DNA of 64,000 nt from DAOSXA01 sp964526835 (lineage in GTDB: Bacteria; Zixibacteria; MSB-5A5; GN15; FEB-12), in NCBI GenBank assembly GCA_964526835.1, contig CAZGMK010000003.1:123162-187161 (forward strand). The letters run 5' to 3'. Numbering within the stretch: the stretch's first letter is position 1; every line of letters starts with the position of its first letter. Below the pieces are notes generated by a model. The model worked only from the letters and a program-made list of their open reading frames with translations, made no database searches and was not told the DNA's origin. Below, piece after piece: positions 27,801 through 34,338 of the stretch. Both the position numbers and the translations under genes were made by a program.

Positions 27801-28532
27801 GCTGACGGCAGCCCCTATCTGACACGGACCGGTCGCCCATCCGGCGAACTGTACAGCCAGGATGTCACTTTCGCTACGCCGATGGTAGCCAACCTGACCG
27901 GCGACGAGTATCCCGAGATCATCATCCGCAGTGGGCATGTGCTTCCGACAACCGGCAGGGAGCTGGTTCACATTCTGGACTATCAAGGCAACCCGCTGCC
28001 GGGTTGGCCGGTGCCTACACCCACTCGTCCCTCCCAGGTGTTTTCGTCGCGCTACGCGCCAACAGTCGATGATCTGGACGGTGATGGTCTCGTGGAACTG
28101 ATTTTGCCCACCGACGGCAGCGACATTCTCGTGTGGAACTTTGACGCCTCCTATGAAGAGGGCGCCAACTATGCTCGCTTCGGATACAACAACGTGAACA
28201 GCGGTGTGTATGTCCAGTTGCGACAGGTTGCTACCGAAGTCGATGATGTCGATCCAGCAAGCCTGCCGTCGGAGCCCCGCCTGGCCCAGAACTTCCCGAA
28301 TCCGTTCAATCCGTCGACCACGATCGAGTTCACGCTACCCCGTCGTCAGATGGTTACACTTGACGTGTACAACGTGTTGGGGCGAAGAGTCACGACGCTG
28401 GTGGATCGCGTCCTCGGGCCGGGAAATCATCGCGTGTCCTTCGACGGTTCCAGCTATGCTTCAGGAGTATACATGTACCGACTCAAGACTGATGAATATA
28501 CAGACACTCGCAAGATGACCATGATCAAATGA
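24837..28532 (+). CDS. subtilisin-like serine peptidase (S8) with FG-GAP/VCBS-like repeats and C-terminal sorting domain
   Basis: A 1231-aa secreted protease. The signal peptide spans residues 1 to about 24 (cut near AQAA). A propeptide-like segment (about 30-105) has RFVVKFKPGV. The S8 catalytic triad is visible: Asp in IVAIVDSGADLIHP (about 190), His in DEHGHGTHLAG (about 250) and Ser in DGTSMSAPIVAGAAALM (about 420). From about residue 680 there are FG-GAP/VCBS-like beta-propeller repeats (AADLDHSGTRDVIVPTN, YDVDRDGVDEIIVTSD, DLNGDALPEIVTLG, DLDGDGLVELILP). The C terminus has QNFPNPFNPSTTIEFTLP and SGVYMYRLK, a Por/FlgD-Ig sorting domain for type IX-like secretion. It overlaps the next gene by ATGA. 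Confidence 0.88.
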   Translation: MNETVKTALVALMCIVLCVCGAQAARGLGVQPTGPTGRFVVKFKPGVKAGPVSMALASEGELRSASALQVRSDLPGGDFWSRVYVFDPADPALKVTHLTAMIGSDRVEYVEPEYWLEFFSWPEDSLFPNQWYLHNEGQAYLGILRLPGYGNDRLITTSGDPGADINIAPFYDHPPSETTSVIVAIVDSGADLIHPELAGRFWVNPDEIPGNGIDDDHNGYVDDTLGYDVSGDELSFFDPQGDNDPTDEHGHGTHLAGVVAANADRHGIVGIAPRVRIMPVKIQPNATTAIGAAGIVYAVNSGAQVINLSWGTPFESAVLRDALSFARSNGVLATIAAGNSGDNTRYFPAAFDSTFVVAAGNSRGDMTDFSTYGAHIDIVAPGRDILSLRASGTDMYAQSGEPGVRIIDSLYYLADGTSMSAPIVAGAAALMLSFRPDLSLPELEEILLHGADDMIDPWGLGDSLTGPDTITGWGYLNAQQSLQMLDHPGLAFAEPVRRNRYTEDFAVKVSPVGGYTGGWTLHFSVGSGSLDWQLLAAGNVVPADSVLHVWTNTAVEGFLNFKLTDRFGSSVTTSCTHVRNEVLRLDAPLPGSVVQYNIPIIGSAYGPSFDSVRVDYRKAGQASVELLSSTGEYFDSLIHDWTVSGVDTGNFTVHLYGYLEGQTLVDSSEIHIESAFAAGWPKSVPGLIGLAAIAADLDHSGTRDVIVPTNRGLYVFDAAGNAVPGFPVLIDTSILCVPATYDVDRDGVDEIIVTSDSALHVFKRDGSYAPGFPVNCYTGLIPYRYGFPTPTITRLGIDEDSAIVFLNRQGEIMAWEFDGDPYFYSLEGLFASLDPRISPFYNYGGFTSPFVSSFDVTGDGRNEVIATYTAPPPNTGLALFDSRSGQPAFGLQSPFVQQIKDVMGTVLTDLNGDALPEIVTLGRDQDNMPTIWAKTQAVDDLPGWPVTIPDAAGWIGSYPIAADLDLDGSPEILCTFFEYDVAALFAFRADGSPYLTRTGRPSGELYSQDVTFATPMVANLTGDEYPEIIIRSGHVLPTTGRELVHILDYQGNPLPGWPVPTPTRPSQVFSSRYAPTVDDLDGDGLVELILPTDGSDILVWNFDASYEEGANYARFGYNNVNSGVYVQLRQVATEVDDVDPASLPSEPRLAQNFPNPFNPSTTIEFTLPRRQMVTLDVYNVLGRRVTTLVDRVLGPGNHRVSFDGSSYASGVYMYRLKTDEYTDTRKMTMIK

Positions 28533-30661
28533 ACCGCCTGCTGCTCTGTCCAGTCCTGATCCTGTTCCTATTGGTCGATGTACAGGCCGACATCGGCGAT
28601 ACCCCCGATCAGACGCTCCTGTGGGGGCAATACCGTGCGGTCCGCATAGTCGACGGCTATGCCCTGGCCCTGGCCGACGAGGGTGTGGCGGTGTGCCGGT
28701 GGGATGAAGGATCAGGGCAGTTCGTTCACACCAACCAACTGATCATCAAGGACAGGCCATATCAGATGCGGGTGTTCGGTGAAATCCTCATCATCCGGAC
28801 CCTTCACGACAACTTGGTCCTGGTGGATGTCGGCAGTCTGCCTGATATCGCGCGCCTTGGCGCTGTACATCCCGGGACCGAGTTCGACGACTTTGTTCTG
28901 CACGGTAATGACTTGTACATTTCAGTGTGGTTCCGAGGGGTGTGGAGGTTCACCGGGCCGTCCTTCAACGAAATGACGTTCGCTGACTCCGTGATGAAGC
29001 CGATACTGTGCTCGCAGATGTTTGTCGAAAACCACACTCTCCATGTGCTCGACGAATACAATGGCCTGGTTCGTTATGATCTCAACGGTCCGGGCTTCGG
29101 ACGGTTGATGGACTACCTTTGGATTCCGTTCCGGGCCTCTTCTGTGTATCCGTTCGCGGAGCAGTGGCTCATATCGGGAAGGAACAAGGGACTCTATCTG
29201 GGTGAGTATGGTCGTTCGGGGTCAGGCGTAGTCGGCGAGATTGGTCAGGATCGACCGTCTGCCCGGCGGGCCTGGACGACCGACTCGCTGCTGATAACTG
29301 CCACCGATCGTTTCGCTTACGTATACGATCGCCACAGCTTCGATTCTCTCGGCGTCATAGCCATCGGCGAGGACCGTGTGAACGGGGACGTCACCTACCT
29401 GTTGGGAGAATACAAGCTGGTGCTTCCGGGCTCGCGGGGAGGGTTGGTGCTCTATTCGCTGGAGAGTCCCGGTGATGCCGATCTGGCGTATTATCGTCCC
29501 GGCCCCATCGCGGGTCTGGCGGCCTACGACGGTCTGCTGTTCACCGGGGGGCTCAACAATCCTGTGGATGTGTTTGCCGTAAGCGACAATGGTCTTTCTC
29601 TGCGACACACGCTGTACGACGACCTGACCGGCGTAGTCGATCTCACTCGCATAGGCGACACCCTGTTGGTTCTATATGGCGGTATTGGCAAGGTGGCTCT
29701 GATTCTCTCCTGCGACGACCCGGATTCGGCTTACATCGAACGATCCTTCTTTGTCCAGCCGGTCAGCGCACGGCGCATCGAGTGGCACAGCGATTGGCCG
29801 CTGGGCGCCGCCGGATTGACGGTGATGGGCGAGGAGGACATCGCCGTTTACACCATCACCGATGACAAGGCAGTAGTCCATACGACGACGTGGCACTCTC
29901 CCGGCGCCATTGTCGACGCCGTCAGGGTCGGTTCGACTCTGGCGATCTCGACGGTCAAGCGGAACATACTGCTGTATCGACTCGACGACGACCTCAACTC
30001 GACCTTTGTCAAAGAGCTGGGCCTCGGTTCATCGGCGCGCGAGTTATTGGAATACATGGGCCTGCTAATGTATTTCGCCGGCAACAGCCTGTACCTGCTC
30101 GACATCGATGAGCCGTCCGCCCCGCAATCAGTGGCGGTGATCGATCTGTCCCTGCCCGTCGCCCAGGCGGTCTGGAGCGATGACAACCTGTATACGGTTG
30201 GGCCCGGCGGGGTTGCAGTCTATGACTGGTCGGGCGATTCACCTGTTCTGCTCGACTCCGGTGGTCTGCCGGGGATACGTATCGCTGTTGAGGGGGGCGT
30301 GGTTGTCACTACCGGCGGCGGGTCTGTCAATTGCTACCGAATCGGGCCTAGCGAGACACCGGGACATGAAGAGTCCTTGCCGGCGCTCTTTGCCGTGTCG
30401 CAGAATTACCCCAACCCGTTCAATTCGCGCACTGCCATTCAGTTCAGTCTGACGCAATCGGCCTCTGTCCGGATAGACATTTTCAATGCCCTCGGAAGGC
30501 GTGTCACGACGCTCCTGGACCGGCAGTATCCATCCGGAGAGCATACGGTTGTCTGGAACGGCGAGAATTCGGACGGTGGTCAGGTGGCCAGCGGGGTTTA
30601 CTTCTATCGCCTGCAGGCCGGTTCGCAGGTGACGAGCAGGAAGATGGTGCTGCTCAAATAG
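28529..30661 (+). CDS. secreted beta-propeller-like protein with C-terminal sorting domain
   Basis: A 710-aa protein with a signal peptide (MNRLLLCPVLILFLLVDVQA). Residues about 30-610 show repeated beta-strand units of about 45-60 residues (IVDGYALALADEGVAVCRW, MRVFGEILIIRTLHDNLVLV, EYMGLLMYFAGNSLYLLDID), resembling LVIVD-type propeller repeats. The C-terminal 85 residues have SQNYPNPFNSRTAIQFSL and SGVYFYRLQ, a Por/FlgD-Ig sorting domain. It is coupled to the subtilase gene by a 4-bp overlap, so the two are co-produced and possibly interact at the cell surface. No enzymatic motif is seen. Confidence 0.75.
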   Translation: MNRLLLCPVLILFLLVDVQADIGDTPDQTLLWGQYRAVRIVDGYALALADEGVAVCRWDEGSGQFVHTNQLIIKDRPYQMRVFGEILIIRTLHDNLVLVDVGSLPDIARLGAVHPGTEFDDFVLHGNDLYISVWFRGVWRFTGPSFNEMTFADSVMKPILCSQMFVENHTLHVLDEYNGLVRYDLNGPGFGRLMDYLWIPFRASSVYPFAEQWLISGRNKGLYLGEYGRSGSGVVGEIGQDRPSARRAWTTDSLLITATDRFAYVYDRHSFDSLGVIAIGEDRVNGDVTYLLGEYKLVLPGSRGGLVLYSLESPGDADLAYYRPGPIAGLAAYDGLLFTGGLNNPVDVFAVSDNGLSLRHTLYDDLTGVVDLTRIGDTLLVLYGGIGKVALILSCDDPDSAYIERSFFVQPVSARRIEWHSDWPLGAAGLTVMGEEDIAVYTITDDKAVVHTTTWHSPGAIVDAVRVGSTLAISTVKRNILLYRLDDDLNSTFVKELGLGSSARELLEYMGLLMYFAGNSLYLLDIDEPSAPQSVAVIDLSLPVAQAVWSDDNLYTVGPGGVAVYDWSGDSPVLLDSGGLPGIRIAVEGGVVVTTGGGSVNCYRIGPSETPGHEESLPALFAVSQNYPNPFNSRTAIQFSLTQSASVRIDIFNALGRRVTTLLDRQYPSGEHTVVWNGENSDGGQVASGVYFYRLQAGSQVTSRKMVLLK

Positions 30662-30678
30662 CCGGACGCAATTGGCCT

Positions 30679-30812
30679 GTTGATAGACCTCGGATTGCCC
30701 GCTGACGCCGCGGAGATAAGCCCCGCGACTTCGTGAAAAGGGCCGTCCGGCCACATAGCGGGCAGCTTGGCGTTGCCAGAACAAAAGCAGAGGGGCTGGT
30801 CAGTCATTGGCC
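30679..30812 (+). repeat. dispersed structured intergenic repeat, copy B
   Basis: The counterpart of 22977-23106 (minus strand). It begins 17 nt after the stop of the beta-propeller gene. The outer stem is a perfect 8-bp TGCCCGCT (30696-30703) with AGCGGGCA (30757-30764). Copy A pairs different bases at the aligned positions. A smaller hairpin, CGCGG/CCGCG, lies inside. It sits in the convergent gap before the gene on the opposite strand, so it may also serve as a 3'-end element. Confidence 0.6.
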
Positions 30813-30861
30813 AAGGACTCCTTCATCCGGCCCGTTGAAAGCGGCCGGGAGTTCCGGAGCC

Positions 30862-32001
30862 TCAGTCGCGCATCGAAGGGACTGGATTACCCCTCCTGTC
30901 TCTCTCAAGGCGGCGCAGATCAACCTCGTAGTAGGGCCCGGGCGAATCGAATTCCCAGCGGTTCGGTACGCTAAGCTTCTCAGGCGAGGGGTGGCCGCCT
31001 GGGTCCCTGGTGATCTTGCCCACGAAACCATATCCTGAAGGGATGAAAACGGCCCTCAACACATGGTCCCACGTGTGCACCTGGGCCGGGGGGGGATACG
31101 CGGCCCGGCCCTCCATACGGAAGGTATACTGACCGGCCTCGCGATAGTATGCTCGAGTTACAAAGACGGGGAAAAAGTTCTGACCCGTAGTCAGGTAGCC
31201 GTCCAGGCCGGCGAGTGTATAGTAGGGGAATTGGCTGGCGCCGCCTTCCTCCTCGTCAATCTGTACCAGGGCTACGTTGGGTCCGGTTGTTCCCGCCAGG
31301 ACCACATAGCACTTGCCGTCGAGCAAGATGTAGCCATCGGAAGGTATCTCGATGTTGACCGTGACCATATCGGTCATCTCCATATCAACTAGCTCAACCA
31401 CATTCACGTTGAGACCAATCGCCGTTCCCGGTTCATCGAGAATCTCGTCACGACTGATACTATTGTCCGGCAGAATAACCGCCGAGTCCCCGTAGAGTCC
31501 GCCCGACAGCACCATGTCCAGGCTGTCGATCGCGGGACGTCGTACGGTCAATCGAGCCATGCCGCTATCGTCAATGCCGGTGTACATCAGGCGGGTCGTA
31601 TCGTCGCGCAACTCAAGGTTCTCGGCCACTGCAGCATATGGTACCGAGACGATGCGGGTTCTGGGTGCGACCGCCTCCCCGCCCACGATCAGTTCCAGCC
31701 AAAGGGCGTCACGTTCCATCCATGTCCGGTTCGGAAGCGGCGCCACCGATCCCATCAGATGTGTGAACAGCCCGTCGGTGGTCGAAACCGTCGCTGCCTC
31801 AGCCCACACCGGGGAGCCGTCGGTCGAGTCGGTATAGAGAACGAAGGCAACCTGGTGGTTTCCGTCCGGAACCGGTTGCCCTGCAACGTTCGTCAGACGT
31901 CCCTGATAGTTGATCAACGACGGTGCTGCAAAGCTGATAACCACGGGGCTGGCCAGCAATCCCGCGACGTATATCGCAAGTCTAATCCTGAAGAAGGTCA
32001 T
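30862..32001 (-). CDS. secreted protein of the INYQGRL type
   Basis: A 379-aa protein with a signal peptide (MTFFRIRLAIYVAGLLASPVV, cleaved near FAAP). The N-terminal domain starts LINYQGRLTNVAGQPVPDGN and continues VAFVLYTDSTDGSPVWAEAA, a module seen in secreted proteins and tail-fibre-like proteins of many environmental bacteria. It ends near SVPYAAVAENLEL (about residue 130), a typical boundary. The rest, including a beta-rich C-terminal segment with YTFRMEGRAAYPPP, is unrecognised. There is no type IX-like sorting domain. It is convergent with the beta-propeller gene and separated from it by repeat copy B. Function unknown; probably surface-exposed. Confidence 0.7.
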   Translation of the reverse strand: MTFFRIRLAIYVAGLLASPVVISFAAPSLINYQGRLTNVAGQPVPDGNHQVAFVLYTDSTDGSPVWAEAATVSTTDGLFTHLMGSVAPLPNRTWMERDALWLELIVGGEAVAPRTRIVSVPYAAVAENLELRDDTTRLMYTGIDDSGMARLTVRRPAIDSLDMVLSGGLYGDSAVILPDNSISRDEILDEPGTAIGLNVNVVELVDMEMTDMVTVNIEIPSDGYILLDGKCYVVLAGTTGPNVALVQIDEEEGGASQFPYYTLAGLDGYLTTGQNFFPVFVTRAYYREAGQYTFRMEGRAAYPPPAQVHTWDHVLRAVFIPSGYGFVGKITRDPGGHPSPEKLSVPNRWEFDSPGPYYEVDLRRLERDRRGNPVPSMRD

Positions 32002-32147
32002 GACAATCTTCCGTTGTTAGGCGACAAATGTGATAGGAACACCGACAGTGGCAATATGCCAAAAGGCTGTCAATACATCAACCGCCGAATAGCCCATATT
32101 GCTGCTATCGGTCGGTTTTTGGCTATCTGTAACGATCCGTGTATCTC

Positions 32148-33221
32148 TCAAGCGCCCGATCTTGTAGCATTCGCACTCAGGATCCCCGATGCACGCCAGA
32201 CACGGAATCGCGTGTCTTCGTGCAGAATTGTGACCTCCCTGAAATATCGAGACAACTCGCGCTGGTACGGCAGGAATCGATTAGCCACCAACTGCAGGCT
32301 GCCATCTTCGGTCAGGTGCTCTGCGGCTGCCGATATCATTGCCCCCACTGTGCTGCGGTCGATCTCTCCGCCCTGGTGAAATGGGGGGTTGGTGACGATC
32401 AGATCGAATTGTCCGGCCGCAGCGCCGTACAGGTCGGCTGTCACGACGGTGCAGTTGTTCAACCGGTTGAGCTCCACTGTCCTTCGGGCGGAGGCGACCG
32501 CCGAGGCGTGGGCATCGGTCATGACCACTTCTGTTTTCGGAAAGCTCACGGCTAATGCCGCACCAATGACGCCCTGCCCGCAGCCGATGTCGAGCACTCT
32601 TCCTGGCTTGCCCGGCTGAAGATGGTCAAGCAGTTGAGCTGTGCCGTCGTCGAGCTTCCCATCGCTGAATACTCCGGGCAAAGATGCAATCTGCAATTGC
32701 CGCCCATCAACCGGCAACGAATAGAGCCTGTTCCACTCCTCCAGATCGAAAAGCCGTCGATCCCTGGTTACTGCTCCAGAAATGAGCACACAGTGACGAG
32801 CCGTATCCAGCCGATGCACTTGCTTCATCGCCGGTTGCATCGCCTGTTCGGCCGATGCCACACCGCTGCGCTTTGATCCAACCACAACAATGCGGCCATC
32901 TACCGGCATAGCCGACGTCAGCCAGGAGATAGTCATTTGCAATAGGCGTTTGCCCGGCGGCATGAAGATCAGGGCCAGGTCGTTTCGGGCGGGGTCGGCT
33001 TCGGTCAGACCAAACATCGCTCGCACTTCCGGTGGAGCTTCGCCGGAGGCCTCATAGGATCGGTAGTCGCGAAACAGCAGATCGGTTCTCTTCCAACCGA
33101 CCTCGGATGCAAGAAAAGCACCGGCCCCGAGTCCTGGCGGATCTGTCAACAGCGGCCGATCGGCCTGCAGGGCCGGGCGATTGCGCAACAGAATCTCAAT
33201 TGGATCGATCGATTTCGCCAT
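32148..33221 (-). CDS. class I SAM methyltransferase, RsmC/RlmG-like
   Basis: A 357-aa protein (start at ATG 33221; an in-frame ATG at 33260 would add 13 residues). The C-terminal MTS domain has SAM motif I LDIGCGQGVIGAALA (about residue 195), VVMTDAHASAVASAR (motif II) and motif IV VTNPPFHQGGEID, with the NPPFH that marks guanine-N2 rRNA methyltransferases. The N-terminal half is the degenerate domain typical of RsmC and RlmG. The expected target is a guanine in 16S or 23S rRNA; which one cannot be decided here. Monocistronic; the nearest same-strand genes are well separated. Confidence 0.82.
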   Translation of the reverse strand: MAKSIDPIEILLRNRPALQADRPLLTDPPGLGAGAFLASEVGWKRTDLLFRDYRSYEASGEAPPEVRAMFGLTEADPARNDLALIFMPPGKRLLQMTISWLTSAMPVDGRIVVVGSKRSGVASAEQAMQPAMKQVHRLDTARHCVLISGAVTRDRRLFDLEEWNRLYSLPVDGRQLQIASLPGVFSDGKLDDGTAQLLDHLQPGKPGRVLDIGCGQGVIGAALAVSFPKTEVVMTDAHASAVASARRTVELNRLNNCTVVTADLYGAAAGQFDLIVTNPPFHQGGEIDRSTVGAMISAAAEHLTEDGSLQLVANRFLPYQRELSRYFREVTILHEDTRFRVWRASGILSANATRSGA

Positions 33222-33388
33222 ATACTGTGCCAATCTAACGTTCGCGTGGCGGCAACACAAGTGAGCTGCTTGAGCCGCAATAGATTGCCCAAATTCTGAA
33301 CAGCTTACGCATCGTCGGCCAAATTCGCGGCCGATTCACCGATAAACAGTGTATCAGAGAGATTACTGCCAGCCTTGACGGAGAGTCT

Positions 33389-34153
33389 ATGTTTCTACAA
33401 TGCTTTGCACTTCGGTCTTTCCGGGCTGTGCCCGCCCTTGTCGCTCTGGTCGCCATTCTTGGTGGCTGCGGGGTCGCTCCGGGTCAGCCCGGGGAGACCG
33501 GTCGAGAACAGCCGAATGCCATCGCTGCCGGGCCCTCCTCAGAGGCGCCTGAGTATGACGGACTCTACACTACTTACTACGATAACGGGTATAAGCAAAC
33601 CCGGGGGAGATACGAAAGCGGCCTGAAGGCAGGGACCTGGGTGACCTGGTATCCCGACGGCAAGCTGAAGGAGTGGCAGGATTTCGAGGACGGCGAACTC
33701 CACGGGCTGGCTGTATACTACTATCACAACGGCCAGAAACAACTCGAGGAGACCTGGCAACTTGGCAATCTTAACGGTGTCTGCCGCGCCTGGTACGAAA
33801 ATGGTCAACTGGCCCGCAGGCTGTACTACGAGAATGGTCTTGAGAGCGGACCCTGTCAGGCCTGGCATGACAATGGTCTTCTGCGGTTACGCGGGGAATA
33901 CCGGCATGGGCTCAAAGTCGGCCGCTGGGTGACATGGCACGCAACCGGGCAGAAGCAAGAGGTGGCGGAATACGCCGATGGTCAGCTCAACGGCGAGTTT
34001 GTCAGCTATCGTCCAAATGGGCTCAAATGGATGGAGGGAGAGTATCGGCACGGTGAAAGACACGGCCTGTGGCAGACCTGGGACGAGCTGGGCCTTCCTG
34101 CATCTCGTGAGCAGTATGAATCGGGCGAGCTGCTGGTTCGCAACGAGTTCTGA
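33389..34153 (+). CDS. MORN-repeat lipoprotein (YwqK-like)
   Basis: A 254-aa lipoprotein: signal peptide to LVAILGGCG with lipobox LGGC and a lipidated Cys near residue 28. From about residue 55 it consists of eight or nine MORN-variant repeats of about 23 residues: GTWVTWYPDGKLKEWQDFED, HGLAVYYYHNGQKQLEET, NGVCRAWYENGQLARRLYYE, SGPCQAWHDNGLLRLRGEYR and so on. Such proteins are often annotated as YwqK-type antitoxin components, but a lipid anchor makes a periplasmic structural or binding role more likely here. The Shine-Dalgarno GGAG lies 7 nt before the ATG. Confidence 0.83.
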   Translation: MFLQCFALRSFRAVPALVALVAILGGCGVAPGQPGETGREQPNAIAAGPSSEAPEYDGLYTTYYDNGYKQTRGRYESGLKAGTWVTWYPDGKLKEWQDFEDGELHGLAVYYYHNGQKQLEETWQLGNLNGVCRAWYENGQLARRLYYENGLESGPCQAWHDNGLLRLRGEYRHGLKVGRWVTWHATGQKQEVAEYADGQLNGEFVSYRPNGLKWMEGEYRHGERHGLWQTWDELGLPASREQYESGELLVRNEF

Positions 34154-34225
34154 GAATGACCGTGTTCCGGGTTTCTGGCGTCAGCCCTGTTGGTACATAT
34201 TGAGGATAGGCTGGTCCTTTATCGC

Positions 34226-34254
34226 TTGACAAAGCAACTGACAGGCGCAAATAT
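34226..34254 (+). promoter_or_regulatory. candidate promoter of the hybrid histidine kinase gene
   Basis: TTGACA (34226-34231, perfect) is followed after 17 bp by AAATAT (34249-34254), a weak -10; an 18-19 bp spacing gives similar hexamers. It is about 85 nt upstream of the kinase start in the 185-bp gap. Confidence 0.4.
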
Positions 34255-34338
34255 GGAATCGGGTGGTCGGGTGTCGTTTTCACTCTATTGTGCTTGGATC
34301 CCTGACGCGTTGGCTTGACTATTACAGAGGCTGGTATT

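Noticed and set aside
33389..34153. Toxin-antitoxin role for the MORN-repeat protein
   Set aside because: It carries a lipoprotein signal and has no toxin partner beside it; only the repeat family suggests the YwqK-antitoxin name.
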